NCBI GenBank assembly: GCA_023419055.1 | Contig: JAEZYO010000190.1 | Span: 1 to 5,084, forward strand | Origin: Pseudomonadota bacterium | Lineage (GTDB): Bacteria > Myxococcota > Polyangia > Polyangiales > Polyangiaceae | DNA length: 5,084 nucleotides | Reading direction: 5' to 3' | In this document: positions 1 through 5,084 of the stretch, one piece after another | How positions within the stretch are numbered: the stretch's first letter is position 1 | Layout: the number at the start of each line of letters is the position of its first letter | The notes under the pieces: generated by a model | Database searches by the model: none | What the model was told of the DNA's origin: nothing | Seen by the model: the letters and a program-made list of their open reading frames with translations, nothing else | Made by a program: the position numbers and the translations under genes

Positions 1-289
1 GCTCCAGCCCTTCGAGGTCACGGAGTAGCGGGTTTTCCGTGATCGTGAGCGTTCCCGAAACCGTCCTCACGGTGTGGAGCCCCGCGAGATTCTCGAGATC
101 CGAGCCCCTCACCGCGAGGTTGCCGCGGATCACCTGGCACCCGATGAAGCGGCTCATGTCCGCGGAGCGCTCGATCGAACCGCCTAGGCATTGGACGTTG
201 CCGCTCAGGAGCCGCGGCTCGCTTTCGCGAACCGAGCAGGCGCTGATCGAGACGGCCAGGGCGGCGTACAAAATAGGATGTCGAAACAT
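1..289 (-). CDS. Lipoprotein with Receptor-L/leucine-rich-repeat-like domain (N-terminal part; cut by window edge)
   Basis: The reading frame is open from the ATG at 289-287 to the window edge, giving 96 codons with no stop, so the C-terminus is missing. The start is supported by GAGGGA six bases upstream. Residues 1-18 look like a short lipoprotein signal peptide: a hydrophobic stretch ILYAALAV followed by the lipobox I15-S16-A17-C18, which predicts lipidation at C18 and an envelope location. From about residue 50 the pattern is that of a Receptor-L or bacterial surface LRR domain: a GCQVIRGNLAV strand, then LENLAGLHTV, then VSGTLTITENPLLRDLEGL, where regularly spaced Leu/Ile/Val and an N-P-L turn mark successive coils. 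C34 and C51 could form a disulfide capping the domain, as in many extracellular LRR-like folds. Known members bind ligands or mediate surface contact; no ligand can be inferred here. The gene is divergent from the propeller-cytochrome gene. The assignment rests on about one and a half visible repeats. Confidence 0.8.
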   Translation of the reverse strand, partial: MFRHPILYAALAVSISACSVRESEPRLLSGNVQCLGGSIERSADMSRFIGCQVIRGNLAVRGSDLENLAGLHTVRTVSGTLTITENPLLRDLEGLE

Positions 290-295
290 GTTGGT

Positions 296-301
296 TCCCT
301 C
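296..301 (-). promoter_or_regulatory. Ribosome binding site of the Receptor-L lipoprotein gene
   Basis: On the minus strand GAGGGA lies six bases before the ATG at 289 (GAGG eight bases before). It is a moderate Shine-Dalgarno match and fixes the start that gives a compact lipoprotein signal peptide. Confidence 0.5.
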
Positions 302-421
302 GTCGCGTGACGCGAATCGAGCGCGTCCGGCTTTTCGCCCGTCCTAGAGCAGAAGCCGTGCCACGCGAAAAATCGGCTGCGTCGAGCGCTCCGTGGTCGA
401 GGGTGATCGGCAATCCGAGCA

Positions 422-470
422 ACACCGAGTCGAACGCTGTCCGAGACTCCGGACACTCTTGAGTCGGTGT
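422..470. repeat. Imperfect nested inverted repeat in the divergent spacer
   Basis: The outer arms are ACACCGA (422-428) and TCGGTGT (464-470). They extend inward past one G/G mismatch by TC/GA, to 431 and 461. The inner arms are TGTCCG (438-443) and CGGACA (450-455) around a six-base loop. Both pairs share nearly the same centre, about 446, so the element reads as one long interrupted dyad. It ends 42 bp before the cytochrome-gene start and lies 132 bp upstream of the divergent lipoprotein start. It could be an operator, a leader hairpin or chance. There is no U-run, so it is not a simple intrinsic terminator. Confidence 0.45.
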
Positions 471-494
471 CGAGCGAGCGAACACATCATTGAT

Positions 495-504
495 GGAGGA
501 GGGG
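495..504 (+). promoter_or_regulatory. Strong ribosome binding site that decides the cytochrome-gene start
   Basis: The purine run GGAGGAGGGG ends eight bases before the ATG at 513, an ideal Shine-Dalgarno arrangement. It favours 513 over the upstream in-frame ATG at 393, whose 40 extra codons would bury the signal peptide, and over the in-frame ATGs at 516 and 528. Confidence 0.8.
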
Positions 505-512
505 ACTTCGGT

Positions 513-3254
513 ATGATGCCGGCCCGGATGCGCGGCATTCTTCGTTTCGTTTCGTGGGCGGCGCTGGGCTTCCTCGTCGTTGCGTGCACCGGCGAGGGCG
601 CGCCGCTCGCAGGGGGGCCGACTCGGATCGCCCGGACCAAAGGCAGCGCTGTCGCCCTCAGCGCGGATGAGCGGGTCGCCGTCACCACGAATCGAACGAG
701 CGGCGTGGTCACCGTCTTCTCGCTCGATCCTCGCGCGGGCGCGGAAAACATGGTGAAGCGACGCATCGAGCTCGACGTGGGGGCGAGCTCCGAGCCCTGG
801 GCCGCCGTCGTGGGGGCGGACGACGACACGGCCTACGTCGTGCTGCGGCAGGCGCAGACCTTGATCCGGATCAAGAACCTGCGGAGTACGCCCGTGGTGG
901 ACGGTGTGATCGACGTCGGCTCGGAGCCCACGGCGATCGCCATCAGCCCGACGGGTGAGCGCCTGTTCGTCGCCAATTTCGGCGACGGAACGGTGAGCAT
1001 GGTCCCGGCGCAAAACTTCGACACCGGCGAGCAACGCACGGCGAAGGTCGATCTGAATGCGGCATTGGCGGAGACCGGGGTCCTCGGTTCCGTCGCGCCT
1101 CGGCCTGCGCTCGCTCACCCGCACGCGCTGGTCGTGACCGATGACGGCGACCAGGAAGACGATGACGAGACGCTCTACGTGACCGAGTTCTTCTCACAGC
1201 CGCTGACAGGCGTGCCGGAAGAAGCCGATTTCGGGCACGTGGACAAGAACCGGCAAGGTTTCGTGTACGGCATCAGCGTCGAGACCGGTCAGGTCGAAGC
1301 AACGATCCCGATCGCCCCGGTTCTCGAGACCGGCTTTCGAGACGGGGAGGGACGCATGACGAGCTGCTTCCCGAATCAGCTCTACTCGCTGGCTCTCGAC
1401 CGCGGTCGGCTCTACGTGACGAGCTTTTGCACGTCGCCGCGCGGGCCGGTCGGGCCACGAGACGTGAACGGTGAGCCCACCGCTGCCAATTTCAAGACAG
1501 CCCTCCACCCAGCCCTGTTCGTGATCGATACGAGCGCGAACCTGGAGCTCCCGGAGTTCGGGAGCCTTCTGACTCGGAAGCTCTCCGCCTACTACGAGGC
1601 GGGCGAGAGCGACGCCGAGGCTCGGATGCCGCTGATCCCCGCGGACGTCGCCTTCGCGGAAAGTCCCGGCGGGGGAAGCCGCGCCTACGTGTCCGCGCGC
1701 GGCGCGGACGCGGTGTTTCGCGTGGAGTTCGACTCGGTCGGGCTGCTCTCCGATATCGGCTCGCCCGAGGCGCGCTACATCGATCTTGCAAGCCCGCAGG
1801 GGCTGCCGGTGGGTGTGGCCGCCTCGAACACGTCGAGTCCGCCGTTCGTGCTCGTGCTGAACGAGGGCTCACAGAAGCTCTCCATCGTCGACGTGGAGAG
1901 CGAGCGAGCGTTCGTCCAGAAGATTTCGCCGGATACGCCTCGCGCGGTGGAAGTGTCGAGCTCTGCCGAGAACCGCGGCCGCCAGTTCTTCGCGAGTGGT
2001 CTCGATATTTGGTCCTACGAGGGGCAGGCCTGGAACTCCTGCGAAAGTTGCCACCCGGGCGGCGCGAGCGACGGCGTCACCTGGTTCTTCTCGCGCGGGC
2101 CCCGCCGCACGCTCTCGACGCTCAACACCTATTACGACGAGCCGGGATCCGACGCACGCGTTCGTCGCCTGATGCTCTGGGGCGCCAACATCGACGAAGT
2201 GCACGATATCGAGGCGATCGTGCGCACGGTGAGCGGCGGAGCAGGCGCGGTGCTCTGGACCTACGCTGCCGCCCGCCCCAACAACGACTGCCGCTTGCTC
2301 TATGACGGCAGCGTTCCGAATCCGAGCGGAACGGAGCCTTGTCTCGCCCCCAAGGTGACGACCTTGCTCCACAACGGGCTGAACGGTTCGCTCTCCAGCA
2401 TCGTGACGGAGGATTCGTGTCGCTCGGACGCTACCGTCTGCGACACCAACGCCGCTGCAGACTGGAACGACATCGACTCCTTCATCCGTTCGCTGCGCAA
2501 GCCGCACCGGCCCAGCAACTTGAGCTCGGCGCTGGTCGGTCAGGGCAGGGAAGTATTTCGTCGCGGAGGTTGCGCGGGCTGTCACGGTGGCCCTGGCTGG
2601 ACGCTCTCTAAGGTGTTCTACGACGTCGGCACGGCCGCCAACGGCGCGCTGCCCTACGACCCCGGGGGGAGCGAATCACTCGAGCTCGGATCGCTCCGCA
2701 CCGAGCTGTATCGAGCGCCGAGCGAGCTCGCCTTCCTCAATCCGGTGACGGCCGAGCGCGGGGCACCGCTCCGGAGCTTTTCCCCGACTGACGACAGCGC
2801 AGCCGCCGCGGCTGCCCACGCCTACGACTCTCGAGCTCAGGGGGACGAGCAAATTCAGTGCGCCCTCCGCGCCGTCGGCACGTTCCCGCCGTCGAGCGAC
2901 GCGGGCTCGCCGAGCGCCGGAGTCGTCGCGCCCGGCGCGCCGAGTATCGCCGAGCTGCGGCAGGACATGAAGTCGCCGGCCCAGGGCCAAAACGGCTTCA
3001 ATGTGCCGTCGCTGTTCGGTCTCGGCGCTTCCGCTCCCTACCTCCACGCAGGCAACGCCCGAACGCTGGAGGAGCTCTTCTCCGAGACGTTTGGCGCTCA
3101 CGCGGGCGCGCTCAATCCGGACTTCGAGCTCGAGGACTCCGAGCTCGAAGCGCTCGTCGCCTTCCTGCTCTCGATCGACGAGCGCAGCGACCCGGAGTCG
3201 TTCGAGTACCTGGGTGAAGACGGCGAGCCGCTCGACCTCGATTTCTGCGAGTGA
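513..3254 (+). CDS. Lipoprotein fusing a YncE-like beta-propeller to a MauG/cytochrome c peroxidase-like di-heme module
   Basis: This 913-aa protein starts with a lipoprotein signal peptide: Arg at 5, 7 and 11, a hydrophobic core, and lipobox V22-V23-A24-C25. Residues ~35-470 carry repeated propeller blades, the clearest being the YVTN-type unit at 135-162 (VGSEPTAIAISPTGERLFVAN), with others near 40-70, 310-440 and 450-467. C285 and C306 may pair. From E486 (NRGRQFF) a di-heme cytochrome begins: haem motif 1 is C510-ESC-H514 and motif 2 is C687-AGC-H691. Between them lies LMLWGANIDEVHDIEAIVR, which I recall as conserved in related myxobacterial proteins, and C593, C610, C636 and C643. The C-terminal part shows M819, a candidate axial ligand, then FNVPSLFGLGASAPYLHAG with H845, typical of MauG/CCP family C-termini. 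An Ala-rich and Pro/Gly/Ser-rich stretch (about 755-815) looks disordered. Both haems need periplasmic cytochrome c maturation. Family members reduce peroxide or oxidise protein or small-molecule substrates; the substrate here is unknown. The propeller may dock a partner (inference). Confidence 0.9.
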   Translation: MMPARMRGILRFVSWAALGFLVVACTGEGAPLAGGPTRIARTKGSAVALSADERVAVTTNRTSGVVTVFSLDPRAGAENMVKRRIELDVGASSEPWAAVVGADDDTAYVVLRQAQTLIRIKNLRSTPVVDGVIDVGSEPTAIAISPTGERLFVANFGDGTVSMVPAQNFDTGEQRTAKVDLNAALAETGVLGSVAPRPALAHPHALVVTDDGDQEDDDETLYVTEFFSQPLTGVPEEADFGHVDKNRQGFVYGISVETGQVEATIPIAPVLETGFRDGEGRMTSCFPNQLYSLALDRGRLYVTSFCTSPRGPVGPRDVNGEPTAANFKTALHPALFVIDTSANLELPEFGSLLTRKLSAYYEAGESDAEARMPLIPADVAFAESPGGGSRAYVSARGADAVFRVEFDSVGLLSDIGSPEARYIDLASPQGLPVGVAASNTSSPPFVLVLNEGSQKLSIVDVESERAFVQKISPDTPRAVEVSSSAENRGRQFFASGLDIWSYEGQAWNSCESCHPGGASDGVTWFFSRGPRRTLSTLNTYYDEPGSDARVRRLMLWGANIDEVHDIEAIVRTVSGGAGAVLWTYAAARPNNDCRLLYDGSVPNPSGTEPCLAPKVTTLLHNGLNGSLSSIVTEDSCRSDATVCDTNAAADWNDIDSFIRSLRKPHRPSNLSSALVGQGREVFRRGGCAGCHGGPGWTLSKVFYDVGTAANGALPYDPGGSESLELGSLRTELYRAPSELAFLNPVTAERGAPLRSFSPTDDSAAAAAAHAYDSRAQGDEQIQCALRAVGTFPPSSDAGSPSAGVVAPGAPSIAELRQDMKSPAQGQNGFNVPSLFGLGASAPYLHAGNARTLEELFSETFGAHAGALNPDFELEDSELEALVAFLLSIDERSDPESFEYLGEDGEPLDLDFCE

Positions 3255-3269
3255 GTGGCAAAGCTCGCT

Positions 3270-3989
3270 TCATTTGCAGAAGTTCTTGTCGCACGAGCCG
3301 CTGCAGCACTCGTCGTCGCTCTCGCAAGTCCAGGTCGAAATGCGTTTGTCGTCGCAGTCGAACTGGGCGGGAGGCGCGTCGTCGAGACAGGTGACCCTGC
3401 CCATGGCGTGATCGCAGTGGACCGCGCCGTACTTGGACACGTACTGGCAGTGTACCAGGCGGCACCCGATCACGGACAAATCCTGGTCGTTGCAGGTCTT
3501 CAGGCACTCTCGAAGGTCCTCTTCGGGGCAGCTGTCGCTCATGCACGCGCAATAGAGCTCGCAGGTCGAGACGAGCGGACTGTCCCCGCACGCGTCCGCG
3601 CAGCCGTCGAGCATGCACCTCGGGAAGGTGGAGCTCGTCGAGGAAGTGGAGCTCGTGGACGCATCGACGACGAAGGTTTCTAGGCAGACGGGCAGATCCT
3701 CGTCGAGGCAGTTGGCGCCGAGGCAGCTCCGGTAGTCGAACAAGCCGTCCCGGCAGTCGTTGTCGGCGAGACAAGTCTCGAGCGCGCAGCCTTCTCGGCA
3801 TTGCTTGCAAGCGTCCGTCGGCTCGTCGCAGGCGAGCGTGGGTTTGACTTGCGGCTTCCAGGTCGGGCCGGAAGCCGCCGAACCCGGGTCGAGCGACGCT
3901 TCTTCGATGCCGAGCACGCTGTTGCAGCCTGCGAGGAGCAGGAGCACGAGACTGCTCGCGCTGCCGATTCGTCCGCGGAAGGTGCGCAT
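3270..3989 (-). CDS. Cysteine-rich lipoprotein of a type common in Polyangia, function unknown
   Basis: This 239-aa protein has a signal peptide with lipobox L19-A20-G21-C22; the mature start CNSVLGIEEA is one I recall from many Polyangia lipoproteins. Beyond C22 there are 28 cysteines, an even number fitting up to 14 disulfides in an oxidising compartment. Three blocks are visible. Residues 54-102 hold nine Cys. Residues 111-121 form a Ser/Thr linker, followed by 125-166 with nine more. The stretch C143-ELY-C147 ... C154 ... C162-LKT-C166 ... C176-RLVH ... HCDHA(191-195) ... C201 fits a recalled Polyangia motif of CxxYC, CRxxH and HCxHA elements. The last block, 222-238, is a compact knot-like pattern with CESDDECCSGSC. 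No catalytic motif is seen, so a structural or binding role at the outer membrane is the best inference. The ATG lies two bases after the stop of the upstream TPR/PEGA gene, with GGGGAG nine bases before it, so the two are probably translationally coupled. The frame ends 15 bp from the convergent cytochrome gene. Confidence 0.85.
   Translation of the reverse strand: MRTFRGRIGSASSLVLLLLAGCNSVLGIEEASLDPGSAASGPTWKPQVKPTLACDEPTDACKQCREGCALETCLADNDCRDGLFDYRSCLGANCLDEDLPVCLETFVVDASTSSTSSTSSTFPRCMLDGCADACGDSPLVSTCELYCACMSDSCPEEDLRECLKTCNDQDLSVIGCRLVHCQYVSKYGAVHCDHAMGRVTCLDDAPPAQFDCDDKRISTWTCESDDECCSGSCDKNFCK
3624..3659 (-). repeat. Two tandem 18-bp units encoding a Ser/Thr linker
   Basis: Units 3642-3659 and 3624-3641 match at 15 of 18 bases (both contain ACGAGCTCCAC) and encode STSSTS and STSSTF, residues 111-122 of the cysteine-rich lipoprotein. 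They separate its first and second cysteine blocks. The length suggests a recent in-frame duplication and a site able to change copy number by slippage (inference). Confidence 0.75.
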
Positions 3990-3991
3990 GA

Positions 3992-5038
3992 TCAGAAGCT
4001 CCCCGAGAAGGCGACACTCGCCGACCGAGGCCCGACCACGGCGCTCGGGCGAAGAGTGCCGCTCCTTTCGGGCTTCTCAACGCTCCTCGCACCGTCGAGC
4101 AAGAAGAGCGTGACCGCTCCCGCGAGCGCAGCCCCGCCGACCACGAAGCCCACCGTCGCGATGTTGCCCTGATCGAGCGCGTCATTGCGCAGAGCGACGC
4201 CGTCGGGGTCGCAGAGGTTCGGCGCATCCGCCCTGCATTTCTCCTTCGAATCTTGGTTGGTCGAGCTCGCCTCGAGCGCGAACACCGTTCCCACGCCGAG
4301 CCCGACCGCTCCGACGCCAGCCAGCGCCCAGACGAGGGCGCTCGGGCCGCTCGATTCCGCCTTCGGCTCCGCGGAGGGAACAGCGGGTTCGCTGCTTTTG
4401 CCCGGTGGTTCCTGCTCCGATTCGCTGCTCTGCGGGACGAGCTCTTGGGAGACCGACTCCTTGCGGGGGGCGAGGAGCGGCAACTCGAAGCTCGCGGTCT
4501 TGCCTTCTTCGAGTCGCAAAGTCTGGGTCAGCGTGTGACGGCCTGGGGCGCGCGCCACGATCTCGTGCTCGCCCGGATCGACGGGGAGCGGAGTGCCCCA
4601 CTGTGCCGCCCCCATGAGCACGCCGTCACGGCGGATCTCGAGACCATCGACGCGATGCGCGTCACTCACGCTGATCTCGAGCCGGGGCAGACGAGGTTCG
4701 AGCTTTTCGGCGCGCTTCTGGGCGACTCGCTCGCGATCGGCTTGTCCCGACGCCTGGGCGAGCGACGCGACCTCGAGAAACCCGGCCCACGCGCTCGCGA
4801 TCTTGCCGCTTTGCTCGTAGCAGTCGGCGAGGTGGAACTGCGTGCCGATGCCGGGATCGAGCCGGTTGCTTTCGGCGAGCTTCGGACAAGCCTCCGTGAA
4901 GCGACCCGCCTTCATGAGCTTTCGTGCCTGATCGAACAGCGCCTGAGCCGCAGCGGGATCGCGCTCCTCGGCACGCGCCGGGCTCACCCAGAGGCCAGCG
5001 GCCAGGGCGAGGATGGGCCAAGAACGTTCTACCCACAT
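3992..5038 (-). CDS. Exported TPR and PEGA-domain protein with two C-terminal hydrophobic segments
   Basis: I chose the ATG at 5038 (348 aa) because GGAGGA sits eight bases before it. An in-frame ATG at 5056 would add MWRNGR, has a weaker site (GGGTCGA), but would give a more positive n-region, so it remains possible. Residues 1-23 look like a signal peptide ending in A-R-A. Residues ~26-92 resemble TPR helices (ALFDQARKLMKAGRFTEAC, then TQFHLADCYEQSGKIASAW). Residues ~118-190 are a PEGA-like beta domain (LEIRRDGVLMG, then PVDPGEHEIVARAPG). A Pro/Ser/Glu linker (~192-231) leads to a first hydrophobic segment (~233-256), a loop with C268 and C276 and the sequence CDPDGVALRNDA, and a second segment (~292-314). 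The final strand ends SASVAFSGSF with a terminal Phe. I recall this whole layout as a large paralogous family in Polyangia; it probably spans or scaffolds the envelope, but no member's role is certain. It is the first gene of a two-gene operon. Confidence 0.85.
   Translation of the reverse strand: MWVERSWPILALAAGLWVSPARAEERDPAAAQALFDQARKLMKAGRFTEACPKLAESNRLDPGIGTQFHLADCYEQSGKIASAWAGFLEVASLAQASGQADRERVAQKRAEKLEPRLPRLEISVSDAHRVDGLEIRRDGVLMGAAQWGTPLPVDPGEHEIVARAPGRHTLTQTLRLEEGKTASFELPLLAPRKESVSQELVPQSSESEQEPPGKSSEPAVPSAEPKAESSGPSALVWALAGVGAVGLGVGTVFALEASSTNQDSKEKCRADAPNLCDPDGVALRNDALDQGNIATVGFVVGGAALAGAVTLFLLDGARSVEKPERSGTLRPSAVVGPRSASVAFSGSF
3999..4004 (-). promoter_or_regulatory. Ribosome binding site of the cysteine-rich lipoprotein gene, inside the upstream gene
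   Basis: On the minus strand GGGGAG lies nine bases before the ATG at 3989 and falls in the last codons of the TPR/PEGA gene, whose TGA is two bases before that ATG. This fits coupled translation from one transcript. Confidence 0.6.
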
Positions 5039-5046
5039 CCGTCCAT

Positions 5047-5052
5047 TCCTCC
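5047..5052 (-). promoter_or_regulatory. Ribosome binding site that favours the internal start of the TPR/PEGA gene
   Basis: On the minus strand GGAGGA lies eight bases before the ATG at 5038. It falls within the first codons that would be read from the alternative ATG at 5056, so it argues for the shorter protein. Only 28 bp remain beyond 5056, so any promoter lies largely outside the window. Confidence 0.6.
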
Positions 5053-5084
5053 ACATTCGACCCGCACTTACGTCCCGAAAACAG

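Noticed and set aside
459..490. Sigma-70-like promoter TTGAGT (459-464) and CATCAT (485-490)
   Set aside because: Each hexamer matches only four of six consensus bases and the 20-bp spacing is too long. Transcription would start almost at the ribosome site.
393..512. N-terminal extension of the propeller-cytochrome protein from the ATG at 393
   Set aside because: It would put 40 charged residues before the lipoprotein signal peptide and would make the inverted repeat coding. The strong ribosome site at 495-504 supports 513.
18..1124. Long open frame on the minus strand across the left gene, the spacer and the start of the cytochrome gene
   Set aside because: It is Arg/His-rich with no domain pattern, crosses two better-supported genes, and is the usual shadow of GC-rich coding DNA.
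2796..2820. Run of six Ala codons in the cytochrome gene as a possible repeat expansion
   Set aside because: The codons are mixed (GCA, GCC, GCG, GCT), so it is not a nucleotide repeat; it fits a flexible low-complexity segment.
3243..3281. Inverted repeat TTCTGC ... GCAGAA spanning the convergent gene ends, a possible two-way terminator
   Set aside because: Both arms encode the Phe-Cys near the C-terminus of each protein (-DFCE and -NFCK) read on opposite strands, so the symmetry has a coding explanation. The stem is short, the loop is over 20 bases, and there is no U-run.
3112..4227. Long minus-strand frame overlapping the cysteine-rich lipoprotein and the TPR/PEGA gene
   Set aside because: It is Arg-rich, lacks a signal peptide or domain, and overlaps two genes that have clear signal peptides, ribosome sites and domain patterns.
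1..5084. CRISPR array, insertion sequence, tRNA or defence system
   Set aside because: No regularly spaced repeats, transposase motifs, terminal repeats, tRNA-like folds or defence-family domains were seen on either strand.

Overview
This GC-rich window looks like chromosomal DNA from a large-genome Myxococcota bacterium, most likely class Polyangia (Sorangium/Polyangium-like). That placement rests on recalled family resemblance: a lipoprotein whose mature end begins CNSVLGIEEA, a TPR/PEGA protein with a conserved two-helix tail, and a beta-propeller joined to a di-heme cytochrome. No marker gene confirms it.

There are four protein-coding genes and little spare DNA. Left edge, minus strand (1-289): the N-terminal part of a lipoprotein with a Receptor-L/leucine-rich-repeat-like domain; it runs off the window. 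A 223-bp divergent spacer (290-512) separates it from the next gene and holds an imperfect nested inverted repeat (422-470). Plus strand (513-3254): a 913-aa lipoprotein that joins a YncE-like beta-propeller to a MauG/cytochrome c peroxidase-like module with two CxxCH haem motifs. It converges, with only 15 bp between the stop codons, on a two-gene minus-strand operon. The first gene of that operon (5038 down to 3992) encodes an exported TPR + PEGA protein with two hydrophobic segments. The second (3989 down to 3270) encodes a cysteine-rich lipoprotein with 28 cysteines beyond the lipidated one.

All four products carry export signals and three have a lipobox, so the window is a cell-envelope neighbourhood. 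No enzyme of a named pathway, regulator, mobile element, RNA gene, CRISPR array or defence gene is visible. The two operon genes are probably co-translated. The cytochrome and the Receptor-L lipoprotein are divergent and may share a control region, but nothing in the sequence shows that all four act together. I found no convincing previously undescribed system; the most distinctive items are the propeller-cytochrome fusion, the cysteine-rich lipoprotein and the inverted repeat in the divergent spacer.
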